Shown here piece after piece: positions 9,375 through 17,287 of a stretch of 39,405 nucleotides of DNA; position 1 is the first letter of the stretch; every line of letters begins with the position of its first letter. This DNA is from Colwellia sp. (lineage in GTDB: Bacteria > Pseudomonadota > Gammaproteobacteria > Enterobacterales > Alteromonadaceae): positions 1 to 39,405 of the forward strand of contig JABSOX010000054.1 of the NCBI GenBank assembly GCA_013215655.1. Direction: 5' to 3'. The translations under genes were made by a program, and so were the position numbers. Below the pieces are notes generated by a model. It did not search any database, was not told the origin of the DNA, and saw nothing but the letters and a program-made list of their open reading frames with translations.

Positions 9375-9393
9375 GTCAGCAAAGATACGAAAG
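9375..9393 (+). repeat. Dispersed intergenic repeat B, copy 2
   Basis: This is identical over 19 bases to 3113-3131. The preceding bases (TAATGAAAAACCGACCTCAA) resemble those before the diverged copy at about 28075-28130 (GAATGAAAAGACGACATCAA), so the full repeat is probably about 50 bases. Confidence 0.55.
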
Positions 9394-9525
9394 AAGACCT
9401 TAGCCTTGGCTTATCTAGCTGCATTTGAACCGATGAAAATCAGCCCTGCGTTAGATAATAGAATTGTTCTAAATTTCATCAGGAATCTATAAAGTCAAAA
9501 ATTCTAATTTGATTAGAAAATACCA

Positions 9526-9566
9526 AAGCGGACATTAGATTAATATGATTTTAGGTATTAAATTCT
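9526..9566 (+). repeat. Dispersed repeat A, left part, apparently interrupted by the IS110 element
   Basis: From CAAAGCGGACATTAGATTAA onward this matches the copy starting at 32403 with few differences for about 40 bases (shared AAAGCGGACATT, GATTAA, ATG, TTTTAGGT, TTA, AAATTC). The match breaks off near 9566. A segment resembling the other end of the repeat (GGGGCACATAGCGCCTTAA) reappears at 11078-11096, on the far side of the transposase gene. Confidence 0.6.
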
Positions 9567-9598
9567 ATGGCGCTTCACGCCCTGAGCCTGAGATCAAG

Positions 9599-10855
9599 TT
9601 AAACTTTAACTGAAAGCAGTGGTGAACCTCTATCTTTTAAAGCGCGTAAATACTGCGTTTCATTATATGGTTTTCCATCTTGCCAACACTTGTACACAAT
9701 CCTTATCCACTTGAAGGCAAGTGCTCGTATAGCTGCTTGGTGAGAGCTACCTTTTTCTCTTTGTTGTAGATAATATAAATTAGCCCAATAAGATTTCAGG
9801 CGTGAATGGGTTGCCCATTCTATAAATGTTTGTCGTAAAAATGTTGAACACTGCCAGCGCCAATGAACCCAAGATTTTTGACCACTTCTTTCTGTTACAG
9901 GTGCTATACCTGCATATTGCTGCACTTCTTTGGCTGATTTAAACCTATCTCTTTGCTCCCCGAATGCTGCAAGTAACCGTGAGGATAGAGCAGCACCAGC
10001 GCCAGGTAAACTATTAAAGATAGGGGCGTCAGGCAGCTTATCCATCAATTTTAATATCGACTTATTGTACTGTTGAATACATTTCATTGAATTAACTATG
10101 CGTTCGATATAGAAAATCACTAGCATGGTATGGCTATCAATTACTGCTTTGTCATCAGTGAGAGATTTGGCTTTTTTTATCAAAGATACTCTATGGTCAA
10201 CTATTGTGCAGTTATGTATACCATGATCGTTGAAGAACTTTACTAAGGTTGATTTGTGGGCTTTTTTTGCTTGCTGAAGGGTTGGCCAGCGAGTAATAAA
10301 GTCACAAAAAATATGCGTATCTTTTTTGCAGAACCATTCATTAGCTTGAGGGTAATACTGTTTGATTGCATTAATCATTTGATTAATCACTCGTTGTTTA
10401 TCATCAACTACTTTTCTACGATGCTCCACTAAAAACATGAGCTTACGCATGTTGACACTTTGTTGATTTAAAGGAGGAAAGTGATTTGGGTAACGAAGCA
10501 TAAGCTCTAATGCTAACTCAGCATCAGTGGGATCATCTTTAGCTTTACTGGGTTTAAAAGCCGTTCGATATTTTGCAAGGGTCGTTGGATTAATCGGTAC
10601 AATCACAACAAATTCATACCGTTGTAGAGCATACACAATAGGTCCTTTGGTTAACTCAACGGCAATAGCAATGGGTGATCCAAACCTCTTATGAAGCCCT
10701 TTAACCCATTTATCTATTTCATTAACATCATGCTTTATTATGGAAAATTCACGCTTACCAGTGGAAGGGTCTTGAATACAAAGATCGTGCTTATCATTTG
10801 CCCAATCAATGCCAACAAATGCTTTGTAGTTTGTCTTAGTCAAGTGTGAGGTCAT
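9599..10855 (-). CDS. IS110-family transposase (DEDD recombinase)
   Basis: This transposase of about 418 residues has a RuvC-like N-terminal domain with the DEDD acidic residues visible as D17 (VGIDWAND), E67 (AVELTKG) and D108/D111 (KDDPTDAE). The C-terminal domain has the IS110 signature LPGAGAALSSRLLAAFG followed by YAGIAPVTERSG, including the conserved Ser region. I chose the ATG at 10855 because it has AGGAG six bases upstream and precedes the first conserved block; a longer frame starts at 10984 but would run through the non-coding end of the element. The gene appears intact. In this family the recombinase is guided by an RNA made from the element's own non-coding end. Confidence 0.92.
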   Translation of the reverse strand: MTSHLTKTNYKAFVGIDWANDKHDLCIQDPSTGKREFSIIKHDVNEIDKWVKGLHKRFGSPIAIAVELTKGPIVYALQRYEFVVIVPINPTTLAKYRTAFKPSKAKDDPTDAELALELMLRYPNHFPPLNQQSVNMRKLMFLVEHRRKVVDDKQRVINQMINAIKQYYPQANEWFCKKDTHIFCDFITRWPTLQQAKKAHKSTLVKFFNDHGIHNCTIVDHRVSLIKKAKSLTDDKAVIDSHTMLVIFYIERIVNSMKCIQQYNKSILKLMDKLPDAPIFNSLPGAGAALSSRLLAAFGEQRDRFKSAKEVQQYAGIAPVTERSGQKSWVHWRWQCSTFLRQTFIEWATHSRLKSYWANLYYLQQREKGSSHQAAIRALAFKWIRIVYKCWQDGKPYNETQYLRALKDRGSPLLSVKV

Positions 10856-11036
10856 ACTAATCTCCTGTTTCATTAATACATGCGCTCCCAAACTCTTCGA
10901 AAGCAATATAATGAGCGGTTTAAGCAAGCCCTGAGTATTCGTTAATGAGTTTGAGACACTCATAATGTCGAAAGCAAAGCGCAAAACATCTAGTGTTTAG
11001 GGGCACGATTCGTACAAAATGAGTGCATGTCTACAC
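10856..11036 (-). ncRNA. Candidate bridge-RNA region of the IS110 element
   Basis: IS110-subgroup elements encode a structured guide (bridge) RNA in the non-coding end upstream of the transposase. Here about 180 bases lie between a good minus-strand promoter (TATAAT at 11042-11037) and the transposase ATG. The segment contains short complementary stretches and, at 10999-11006 on the plus strand, AGGGGCAC, which also occurs in repeat A at 32464-32471 (nearly so at 11077-11084). This is what a target-pairing loop could look like, but the match is only eight bases. The role is inferred from the family; boundaries and folding are not demonstrated. Confidence 0.4.
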
Positions 11037-11064
11037 ATTATAGTATTGACTGTTATGTAGACAA
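11028..11064 (-). promoter_or_regulatory. Sigma70-like promoter inside an inverted repeat, reading toward the transposase
   Basis: On the minus strand TTGTCT (11064-11059), a 16-base spacer and a perfect TATAAT (11042-11037) form a good promoter. It is embedded in an inverted repeat, TGTCTACA at 11028-11035 and TGTAGACA at 11056-11063. It would transcribe the candidate bridge RNA and the transposase. In IS110 circles a promoter forms at the joined ends; whether part of this one is supplied by flanking DNA depends on where the element ends. Confidence 0.5.
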
Positions 11065-11077
11065 TTGAAGTTATATC

Positions 11078-11096
11078 GGGGCACATAGCGCCTTAA
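11078..11096 (+). repeat. Dispersed repeat A, right part beyond the IS110 element
   Basis: GGGGCACATAGCGCCTTAA resembles the ends of the other copies: GGGGCAC plus CGCCTTAAT in the 32403 copy, and AGCGCCTTAA in the inverted copy at 27782. Together with 9526-9566 it would make one copy of normal length once the insertion is removed. Confidence 0.5.
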
Positions 11097-11124
11097 TGAT
11101 TTATTTTAAATATACCTTCACAAT

Positions 11125-11149
11125 CCTTTCATAAAACACATATGAAAGG
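11125..11149. terminator. Hairpin downstream of the fucose operon
   Basis: CCTTTCATA and TATGAAAGG form a perfect nine-base stem around a seven-base loop, about 45 bases after the stop of the last operon gene. There is no clear T-run in the direction of the operon, so it may be a transcript-end stabiliser or a weak terminator. Confidence 0.45.
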
Positions 11150-11195
11150 GTATGTTTATTTAGGTTATAAACTTAACGTACATTTGTATTTTAAT

Positions 11196-12071
11196 TTAAT
11201 AATTTTGAGGTACAACGATTCTATCATGAACATGAGGGATAACCTTTTGCTCTTGAGTACCTAATTTTTCAATGCCTAAACTAATAGTATCTCCTGGCTC
11301 TAAATACAATGGTGGCTTTTGTCCTAATCCAACACCTGGAGGCGTACCTGTTGAAATTATATCTCCCGGTTGCAAGCTCATAAATTGGCTTAAGTAACTA
11401 ACAATATACGCAGGTTTGAATATCATTGTTTTAGTATTGCCATTTTGGAATGTTTTTCCGTTAACTTCTAGCCACATCGATAAGTTACTTGGATCTTCTA
11501 TTTCATCTTTTGTAACTAACCAAGGGCCGATAGGGCCGAAGGTATCACAACCTTTTCCTTTGTCCCATTGACTGCCTTTTTCAAGTTGAAAAGAACGTTC
11601 AGAAACGTCGTTACAAACACAGTAACCTGCAATGTGTTGAAGGGCATCTTCTTCACTTACATAAGAAGTATGTTTGCCGATTATAATAGCTAACTCAACT
11701 TCCCAGTCCAGCTTATTGCTGTTGCGAGGTTTTATAATGTCATCATTTGGGCCTGATATTGCGCTAGTTGCTTTGGTAAATACTTCTGGCTCACTAGGAA
11801 TTGGCATACCGGACTCTGCGGCATGATCGGCATAATTAAGGCCGATACAGATAAATTTACCCACATTACCGACACATGCGCCTATACGAACATCTGAATC
11901 TACAATAAGTAAACTAGAAACATCTACCGCTTGTAGGCGCTGTAACGTTTCTTCACTAAGTGTTGTACCATCAATATCACTGACTATTTCACTTAGACTT
12001 CTAATGTTGCCGTCAACATCCATAATGCCTGGTTTTTCTCGCCCTAGTGGGCCATAACGAAGTAATTTCAT
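11196..12071 (-). CDS. FAH-family hydrolase, probable 2,4-diketo-3-deoxy-L-fuconate hydrolase
   Basis: This 291-residue member of the fumarylacetoacetate hydrolase family has an N-terminal cap (1-70) and a catalytic domain (about 72-288). Metal-ligand residues are visible: E124 and E126 in LDWEVELAI and D155 in CNDVSERS; the active-site His lies in LNYADHAAE (H83). Family members split diketo acids; in non-phosphorylating L-fucose or L-rhamnose routes the products are pyruvate and L-lactate. The L-lactate dehydrogenase and SDR genes in the same operon fit this. It is the last gene of the operon, 27 bases after the SDR. AAGAGA precedes the ATG. L-rhamnose-derived substrate is the main alternative. 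Confidence 0.82.
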   Translation of the reverse strand: MKLLRYGPLGREKPGIMDVDGNIRSLSEIVSDIDGTTLSEETLQRLQAVDVSSLLIVDSDVRIGACVGNVGKFICIGLNYADHAAESGMPIPSEPEVFTKATSAISGPNDDIIKPRNSNKLDWEVELAIIIGKHTSYVSEEDALQHIAGYCVCNDVSERSFQLEKGSQWDKGKGCDTFGPIGPWLVTKDEIEDPSNLSMWLEVNGKTFQNGNTKTMIFKPAYIVSYLSQFMSLQPGDIISTGTPPGVGLGQKPPLYLEPGDTISLGIEKLGTQEQKVIPHVHDRIVVPQNY

Positions 12072-12098
12072 TTGTAATCTCTTTTTAAAGTCAGTTAA

Positions 12099-12875
12099 TT
12101 AATTATTTAAAGTGACAAAGCCACCATCAATAGGGAAGTTACTACCTGTTATAAATGCCGCATCGTCAGAGCTGAGGTAATCGACCAGTGCTGCGATTTC
12201 ATCAGGTTGCCCCATTCTTCCTATCGGCTGGCTTTTAGATAGTTTTTCAAACATTTCTTCTCTATTGTCTGCATAATTTTTTTCTAAAAAATCATCTACA
12301 AAGGGGGTATGTACGCGTCCAGGAGAAATGCAGTTACAGCGAATTCCATCAGCTAGATAATCTTTAGCTACAGAGTAGGTCATAGTCAGTACTGCACCTT
12401 TACTCATTGAGTATGCGAATCTGTCAGCAATACCGACAGAAGAAGCAACCGATGCCATATTTATAATTACGCCATTGCGTTGAGCTTTCATTGCCTCAAT
12501 TACGCCAGATATACAGTTGTATACCCCTTTTACATTGACGTTGTAAATACGGTCAAGATCTGACTCTTTGGTTTGTTCGATATTCCCAATATGTGCAATA
12601 CCGGCATTATTGATTAGGATATCAATGGTGTGTTCTTCGTTGATATTTTTGAATAGTTCTAAAATCTGTTGATTGTTGGACACATCAGCAGCATACGCTT
12701 CAGCAGTTCCCCCTTGGTTTACTATTTCATCAACAGTTTCTTGTGCAGCCTCTAAATTTAAATCAATGACTAATATTTTGTGCTGTTTAAGGGCTAGGCG
12801 TAAACATATGCTTCTGCCTATACCGCTACCGCCACCTGTTACAAGGGCCACTTTTGTTTTGTTTTCTACTACCAT
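12099..12875 (-). CDS. SDR-family dehydrogenase, probable 2-keto-3-deoxy-L-fuconate 4-dehydrogenase
   Basis: This classical short-chain dehydrogenase of about 258 residues has the cofactor motif TGGGSGIG (13-20), the NNAG motif (89-92) and catalytic S142, Y155 and K159 (YSMSK). I chose the ATG at 12875, with AGGA seven bases upstream; a GTG at 12896 overlapping the previous stop would add seven residues. By context it oxidises the 4-hydroxyl of 2-keto-3-deoxy-fuconate, giving the diketo acid for the FAH hydrolase. It could instead oxidise the sugar itself, with the aldo/keto reductase doing something else. It is encoded 17 bases after the lactonase. Confidence 0.82.
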   Translation of the reverse strand: MVVENKTKVALVTGGGSGIGRSICLRLALKQHKILVIDLNLEAAQETVDEIVNQGGTAEAYAADVSNNQQILELFKNINEEHTIDILINNAGIAHIGNIEQTKESDLDRIYNVNVKGVYNCISGVIEAMKAQRNGVIINMASVASSVGIADRFAYSMSKGAVLTMTYSVAKDYLADGIRCNCISPGRVHTPFVDDFLEKNYADNREEMFEKLSKSQPIGRMGQPDEIAALVDYLSSDDAAFITGSNFPIDGGFVTLNN

Positions 12876-12892
12876 AATTAAATCCTGTATTT

Positions 12893-13768
12893 TCACGAAT
12901 AAAGAGGTAAGTTGTAAAATTGTCGTGCATTGCCTGCCCAGATTTTACGTTTATCTTTAAATGAATGATTTTTGAGTAACGACTGTGTTAATGAAACCCA
13001 AGTATCATAATCACCATTGAGTTTTATCACGGGCCAATCGCTGCCCCACATGACTCTGTCAGCACTAAATACATCGATGATGTGGTCAAAATATGGCTGG
13101 ATAACTTCGACATCTACTGGACCTTTTGGTGCTTCAGTCAATAAACCTGAGAGTTTTACGTAAACATTTTTACATGCTGCAATATTGCTCAGTCCGTTTT
13201 TCCACAAATCTGAAGGTTCTTTCGATAAATTTGGTTTTGCACAATGGTTAATTACAATGCTTAAGTCAGGATGTCTTTGCGCTAAAATTTGAATGTTAGA
13301 GGTATGAATATCTCTAATCAAAGCATCAAAAGTGAGCTGGTTTTTTGTCATAAATTCAAACATGGGGATAAATTCATCTTTTAATATCCAATTGACATCA
13401 TCAATGTCTTGTAACATTGGACGGATACCTTTGAAGTATTTGCTTTCACAGAAGTGTGCAAGTTTTCCTAATACGTTAGATGCTTCAATATCTACCCAGC
13501 CAACAACACCAGCAACGAATTTATTGATTTCAGCAATAGCTAACATGAAATATATCTCATCTTCAGACGCTTCAGCTTGTACTAATATGGTTTGACTGAC
13601 ATTATTTTCATATAGTTCGCGTTCTAGTTGTTTAGGAAGAAAGTCTTTATAAAGCAGGGTTAATTCAGGCTTAAGCCAATTGTAGTCACCACGCGACAAT
13701 TGCCAAAAATGTTGATGGCTATCTACTCTTGAGATACCTGTTCTAGTTGAATCTTTAGCTGCACTCAT
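12893..13768 (-). CDS. Amidohydrolase-2 family protein, probable L-fucono-1,5-lactonase
   Basis: This 291-residue metal-dependent TIM-barrel hydrolase has the N-terminal VDSHQHFW (HxH at 18/20) and the C-terminal WGSDWP with catalytic D244, typical of the COG3618 lactonases for fucono-, galactono- and rhamnono-lactones. It would open the lactone made by the sugar dehydrogenase. Its ATG overlaps the stop of the aldo/keto reductase (ATGA), so translation is coupled. A weak ribosome-binding site is in keeping with coupling. Confidence 0.85.
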   Translation of the reverse strand: MSAAKDSTRTGISRVDSHQHFWQLSRGDYNWLKPELTLLYKDFLPKQLERELYENNVSQTILVQAEASEDEIYFMLAIAEINKFVAGVVGWVDIEASNVLGKLAHFCESKYFKGIRPMLQDIDDVNWILKDEFIPMFEFMTKNQLTFDALIRDIHTSNIQILAQRHPDLSIVINHCAKPNLSKEPSDLWKNGLSNIAACKNVYVKLSGLLTEAPKGPVDVEVIQPYFDHIIDVFSADRVMWGSDWPVIKLNGDYDTWVSLTQSLLKNHSFKDKRKIWAGNARQFYNLPLYS

Positions 13769-14814
13769 GAAGGGGTTACCTTATGAGTTGGTAAAGGCGC
13801 TTCTTGATTTAATAGATTCTCATCTTTTAATTGTTGCCAAAATTCACTGGGTATATGCTCTGAAAAAAGAGCAAGTGTTTTCTCAACCCGCTTGGCATTA
13901 CCTAAACCTGGGATTACGGAAGATACAGCTGCGTGACCTAATGGAAATTGTAAAGCTGCCGCAGCTAGAGTCACTTGATATTCATCACAGACAGTTTCTA
14001 TTTTAGCCACTTTGTCAATGATGTGTTTGGGTGCTGGCTCATAATCAAAATGAGGAATAGTTTTACCTCTAACTCCTGTAGCCAAAATCCCTGAATTGTA
14101 AGGGCCGCCTAATATGATAGATACACCATGGGCTTCACATTTTGGTAAAAACTGGTGAAGTGGTGATTGCTCTAACAATGAATACCTTCCAGCCAATAAA
14201 AAGCAATCAAATTGACCAATGTTCATCACTCGTTCGCAAATCTCTACTTCATTTACACCTAACCCTACTGCTTTTATTAAGCCGTTTTTTCTTAACTCTT
14301 CTAAGGCTTTATAACCACTGGATTCAAATTGTTTGAAATAATGCCTATCATCCTTTCCATGTGTATAAGCACCAAGGTCATGTACAAGAAGTATATCTAT
14401 TTCTGCTAAGCCTAATCGTTGTTGGCTGTCTTCAAATGAACGAATTATACCGTCATAGGTATAGTCATAATGGGCATCAAATGGCATTGGGGTAAGAAAA
14501 CCATGACGTAACTGATTGATATCGGCTTTTGCGTCGGGTTTGAGTATGCGTCCAACTTTTGTTGATAACACATAACTCTCTTTGTCTAAAGATCTTAACG
14601 CATCACCCACTCTGCGCTCACTGAGTCCTGCGCCATAACGCGGGGCGGTATCAAACAAATTAATGCCTGAATCAATGGCGGCAGACAGAGTTGCCTGCGC
14701 TTCTTTATCTGGTACTGTTTGATAAAGGTTGCCCATTGATCCAGCGCCAAAACCAAGCGTTGAAACATTAAGTGAAGTATTGCCTAGTTGACGAGTTTCA
14801 AATTTTTTATTCAT
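13765..14814 (-). CDS. Aldo/keto reductase, probable L-fucose dehydrogenase
   Basis: This 349-residue cytosolic AKR barrel has the catalytic tetrad D55, Y60, K86 and H145 (NLFDTAPRYGAGLSE, STKVGR, LLVHDLG). It resembles D-threo-aldose 1-dehydrogenase / L-fucose dehydrogenase proteins, which oxidise fucose at C1 with NAD(P)+ to the lactone. Coupling to the downstream lactonase supports that role. Substrate could also be a stereochemically related aldose. Confidence 0.82.
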   Translation of the reverse strand: MNKKFETRQLGNTSLNVSTLGFGAGSMGNLYQTVPDKEAQATLSAAIDSGINLFDTAPRYGAGLSERRVGDALRSLDKESYVLSTKVGRILKPDAKADINQLRHGFLTPMPFDAHYDYTYDGIIRSFEDSQQRLGLAEIDILLVHDLGAYTHGKDDRHYFKQFESSGYKALEELRKNGLIKAVGLGVNEVEICERVMNIGQFDCFLLAGRYSLLEQSPLHQFLPKCEAHGVSIILGGPYNSGILATGVRGKTIPHFDYEPAPKHIIDKVAKIETVCDEYQVTLAAAALQFPLGHAAVSSVIPGLGNAKRVEKTLALFSEHIPSEFWQQLKDENLLNQEAPLPTHKVTPS

Positions 14815-14846
14815 GTTGAATGACTTCTTTACTATTATGATTTCAG

Positions 14847-15995
14847 TTATCTGACTAAGTGATTAGGTAAATCAGCAACGTTATTACAACCGAGTTGATT
14901 CATTATTTGAGTGAGCTGCAAAGTTAGTGAGTTAATGGTATGAACTCCACCTTTATTACCAAGGGCACCTACACCATAAACAAATGGTCGACCTAAAAAG
15001 GTAAAATCAGCGCCTAAGGCTAAAGCGCAAGCAATGTTAGTTCCGCTACGCAAACCACTGTCCATAAATATTTTTATTTTATCGCCGTATTTTTTTGAAA
15101 TACGTTGTAAGGGCTCAACAGGGGATTCACCAGCATCTAATTGGCGTCCACCATGATTTGAAATAATCACTGCATCTGCGCCTAAAGCAATGGCGGCTTC
15201 TACATCGAGCTCGTTAATCAAGCCTTTGACAACTAATGGGCCTTTCCATAGATCACGTATAGGTTTTAAGCCATCAACATCTACGCGGCCCATCACGGTT
15301 TTATTCATGAATGCAGCTAATTGGTCTGTCGGCATACCCTTTGGCATATACGGTTTTAATGTCTCCATTTCAGGTGCACCCGCTAAAGCAGTTGCCAGTA
15401 ACCATTGTGGGCATGAAAGCATTTGCAATATGTTAGTGAGTGTCATTTTAGGTGGCATCGCTAAACCGTTTCTAATGTCTCTGGGTCTAAAGCCAAACGT
15501 AGGTACATCAACGGTAATAACTAAAACCTGATATTGCGCTGCGGTTATTCTCTTGAGTAAGTCTTGACGAATATCGGTATCTGTTGGGTTATAGAGTTGA
15601 AACCAAGCTTTGCCTTCAGAAACTTCCGCAATACGCTCTAAACTACTTGATGAAACGGTGCTTAATATATAAGGGATGTTTTTCTCTGCTGCTGCCTTAG
15701 CAAGAATTTCAGGAGATTTTGGCCACATTAACCCTTGTAAACCAACAGGAGCAATACCAAAAGGAGCAGCATATTTATGACCAAATAAATCAACACTTAA
15801 GTCACTACTACTAAAAGGTTTTAATAATTCACTACGTAATTGCACACCTTCAATGTCAGTACGATTACGTTGCACAGCAATTTCCTCCATGCAGCCACCT
15901 TCAAGATAGTCAAAAGCGAACTTTGGAATACGCTTTTTGGCATGACGCTTTAAATCGCTAACATCCGGGAAATTATGGTTAAAGTAATCACTCAT
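14847..15995 (-). CDS. lldD: FMN-dependent alpha-hydroxy-acid dehydrogenase (L-lactate dehydrogenase type)
   Basis: This 382-residue flavoprotein of the LldD/glycolate-oxidase family opens with DVSDLKRHAKKRIP and FDYLEGG, typical of the family. It carries the active-site Tyr in FQLYNPTD (Y135) and the catalytic His/Arg block ISNHGGRQLDAGES. It would oxidise the L-lactate released by the FAH hydrolase to pyruvate and pass electrons to the respiratory chain. Its place inside the operon, rather than with a lactate permease, indicates a dedicated pathway role. The family also includes mandelate and glycolate enzymes, so substrate is inferred from context. Confidence 0.85.
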   Translation of the reverse strand: MSDYFNHNFPDVSDLKRHAKKRIPKFAFDYLEGGCMEEIAVQRNRTDIEGVQLRSELLKPFSSSDLSVDLFGHKYAAPFGIAPVGLQGLMWPKSPEILAKAAAEKNIPYILSTVSSSSLERIAEVSEGKAWFQLYNPTDTDIRQDLLKRITAAQYQVLVITVDVPTFGFRPRDIRNGLAMPPKMTLTNILQMLSCPQWLLATALAGAPEMETLKPYMPKGMPTDQLAAFMNKTVMGRVDVDGLKPIRDLWKGPLVVKGLINELDVEAAIALGADAVIISNHGGRQLDAGESPVEPLQRISKKYGDKIKIFMDSGLRSGTNIACALALGADFTFLGRPFVYGVGALGNKGGVHTINSLTLQLTQIMNQLGCNNVADLPNHLVR

Positions 15996-16074
15996 TTTAT
16001 ATACCTGTAAATTATTACGCTTTTATATTTATTAAATAGACAGTGTTGGTCGTTGTTTATTGTTAAGTGTGTGG

Positions 16075-17286
16075 CTATCTGAGACAAGATGGACCTATAG
16101 GCTCAAGTATTTTAGATGAACTTGTTTGATCGAATCTTTTATAGGTTAATATGAACTCTTTATGACCTAATTCTTCTGATTTACTTTTGCCGCCATTAGC
16201 AATATCAATAACACAATCAAAAATGGACTGTCCCACTTCATTGACTGTTGTTTTACCTTCAATAATGCTGCCCGCATTAACATCCATATCTTCACTTAAG
16301 TTTTTATAAGTTTCAGGGTTCGCGCATATTTTTATTACTGGAGAAATAGCAGAGCCAACTACAGAGCCACGGCCAGTGGTAAATAGAATCATTAAGGCAC
16401 CAGAAGCGATCATCTCAACAATTTCAGCGTTATCAGAAATGTTAGGAAAGCCAAACATAGGTTCACCATCAGGCACAACATCCATTAAGAACAAGCCTTT
16501 CTTTGGTGGTATTTCACCAGGTAGAATGATGCCGTTAATGTCTGATGAGCCTGATTTAGCATAGGCCCCCATAGATTTTTCTTCTTGCGTGGTTAACCCG
16601 CCTTCAGCATTACCTGGTGCAAAACTGCCATAACCCATTTTGGTGTAATATTTTTCTGCTTTTTCTACGCATGCAACTAATGCTTTGCCTAATTCCGGTG
16701 ATTCCGCTCTGTCTGCCATAATATGTTCGCAGCCAATTAACTCACCCGTTTCTTCAAAAATACAAGTGGCATCTTCTTTGAGTAAAAGATCAAAACAAAC
16801 ACCTACTGCTGGATTAGCACTGATACCACTGGTACCGTCTGAGCCACCACAAATAGTACCTATCACTAAATCAGACATAAGAAGTTCAGCCCGTTCTACA
16901 TCAGCAATATTGGCTAAAATAGTTGAGGCTTTTTCTATGCCTAAATTGATAGTTGTTTTTGTGCCACCACATTTTTGAATGACTAACGTTTCAACAGGGC
17001 GACCACTATCGACAATGGTTTGGTTAAGCTTTTCGCGGTTAAACCCTTCACATCCCAATGAAACAAGCACCACACCACCTACGTTTGGATGTGTGCAAAG
17101 CTTTTCCATCATTTGTAATGAATAATCATTGGGGTAACAGCCAGGAAAACCGATAAGTTGTACATCATCATGATCTATTTTGGAGACAATGGTCTTGGCA
17201 ACATGGTGAGCGCACTCGACTAAATAAACTACGACTACAGTATTTCTAATGCCTTTACGGCCATCGGGTCTTAAAAATCCTTTCAT
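16075..17286 (-). CDS. UxaA-family dehydratase, large subunit (candidate L-fuconate dehydratase)
   Basis: This protein of about 403 residues covers the C-terminal catalytic part of the UxaA/GarD family (MKGFLRPDGRKGIRN at the start, SLGCEGFNRE, QKCGGTKTTINLG, TICGGSDGTSG). I chose the ATG at 17286, preceded by GGAGAG, just after the stop of the small subunit; the longer frame begins inside that gene. Family members eliminate water from sugar acids (altronate, galactarate); the related SuyAB pair is a sulfolactate sulfo-lyase and is split in the same way. The operon has every step of fucose oxidation except an enolase-type fuconate dehydratase, so this pair is the natural candidate. Conserved Cys residues may bind metal. 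Confidence 0.82.
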   Translation of the reverse strand: MKGFLRPDGRKGIRNTVVVVYLVECAHHVAKTIVSKIDHDDVQLIGFPGCYPNDYSLQMMEKLCTHPNVGGVVLVSLGCEGFNREKLNQTIVDSGRPVETLVIQKCGGTKTTINLGIEKASTILANIADVERAELLMSDLVIGTICGGSDGTSGISANPAVGVCFDLLLKEDATCIFEETGELIGCEHIMADRAESPELGKALVACVEKAEKYYTKMGYGSFAPGNAEGGLTTQEEKSMGAYAKSGSSDINGIILPGEIPPKKGLFLMDVVPDGEPMFGFPNISDNAEIVEMIASGALMILFTTGRGSVVGSAISPVIKICANPETYKNLSEDMDVNAGSIIEGKTTVNEVGQSIFDCVIDIANGGKSKSEELGHKEFILTYKRFDQTSSSKILEPIGPSCLR

Positions 17287-17287
17287 T

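Larger units (their letters stand above)
8875..9566. other. Intergenic region with repeat fragments
   Basis: No convincing gene was found. An 82-codon frame at 9244-9492 runs through repeat fragments (GCGCACCAAGAA at 9245-9256, repeat B at 9375-9393) and is probably chance. A segment at about 9196-9217 (GGCTCTAAGGGGGCTTTAT) resembles the end of repeat A. The part nearest 8874 presumably holds the promoter of the sensor gene, but I could not place -35/-10 boxes with confidence. Confidence 0.4.
9567..11076 (-). mobile_element. IS110-family insertion sequence (ends approximate)
   Basis: The element is defined by a DEDD transposase gene and by where flanking repeat A breaks and resumes. Ends cannot be fixed from terminal repeats, since IS110 elements usually lack them and make little or no target duplication. 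The long non-coding side (about 220 bases) lies upstream of the transposase, as in the IS110 subgroup; the IS1111 subgroup has it downstream. IS110-family elements are known to insert into repetitive extragenic sequences, which fits the location. Length is about 1.5 kb, usual for the family. Confidence 0.65.

Noticed and set aside
9244-9492. 82-codon plus-strand ORF
   Set aside because: It runs through dispersed repeat fragments, has no ribosome-binding site and no recognisable protein pattern; probably chance.
10856-10984. N-terminal extension of the transposase to 10984
   Set aside because: It precedes the strong AGGAG ribosome-binding site at the ATG at 10855 and would occupy the element's non-coding end; family proteins start just before the GIDWA block.
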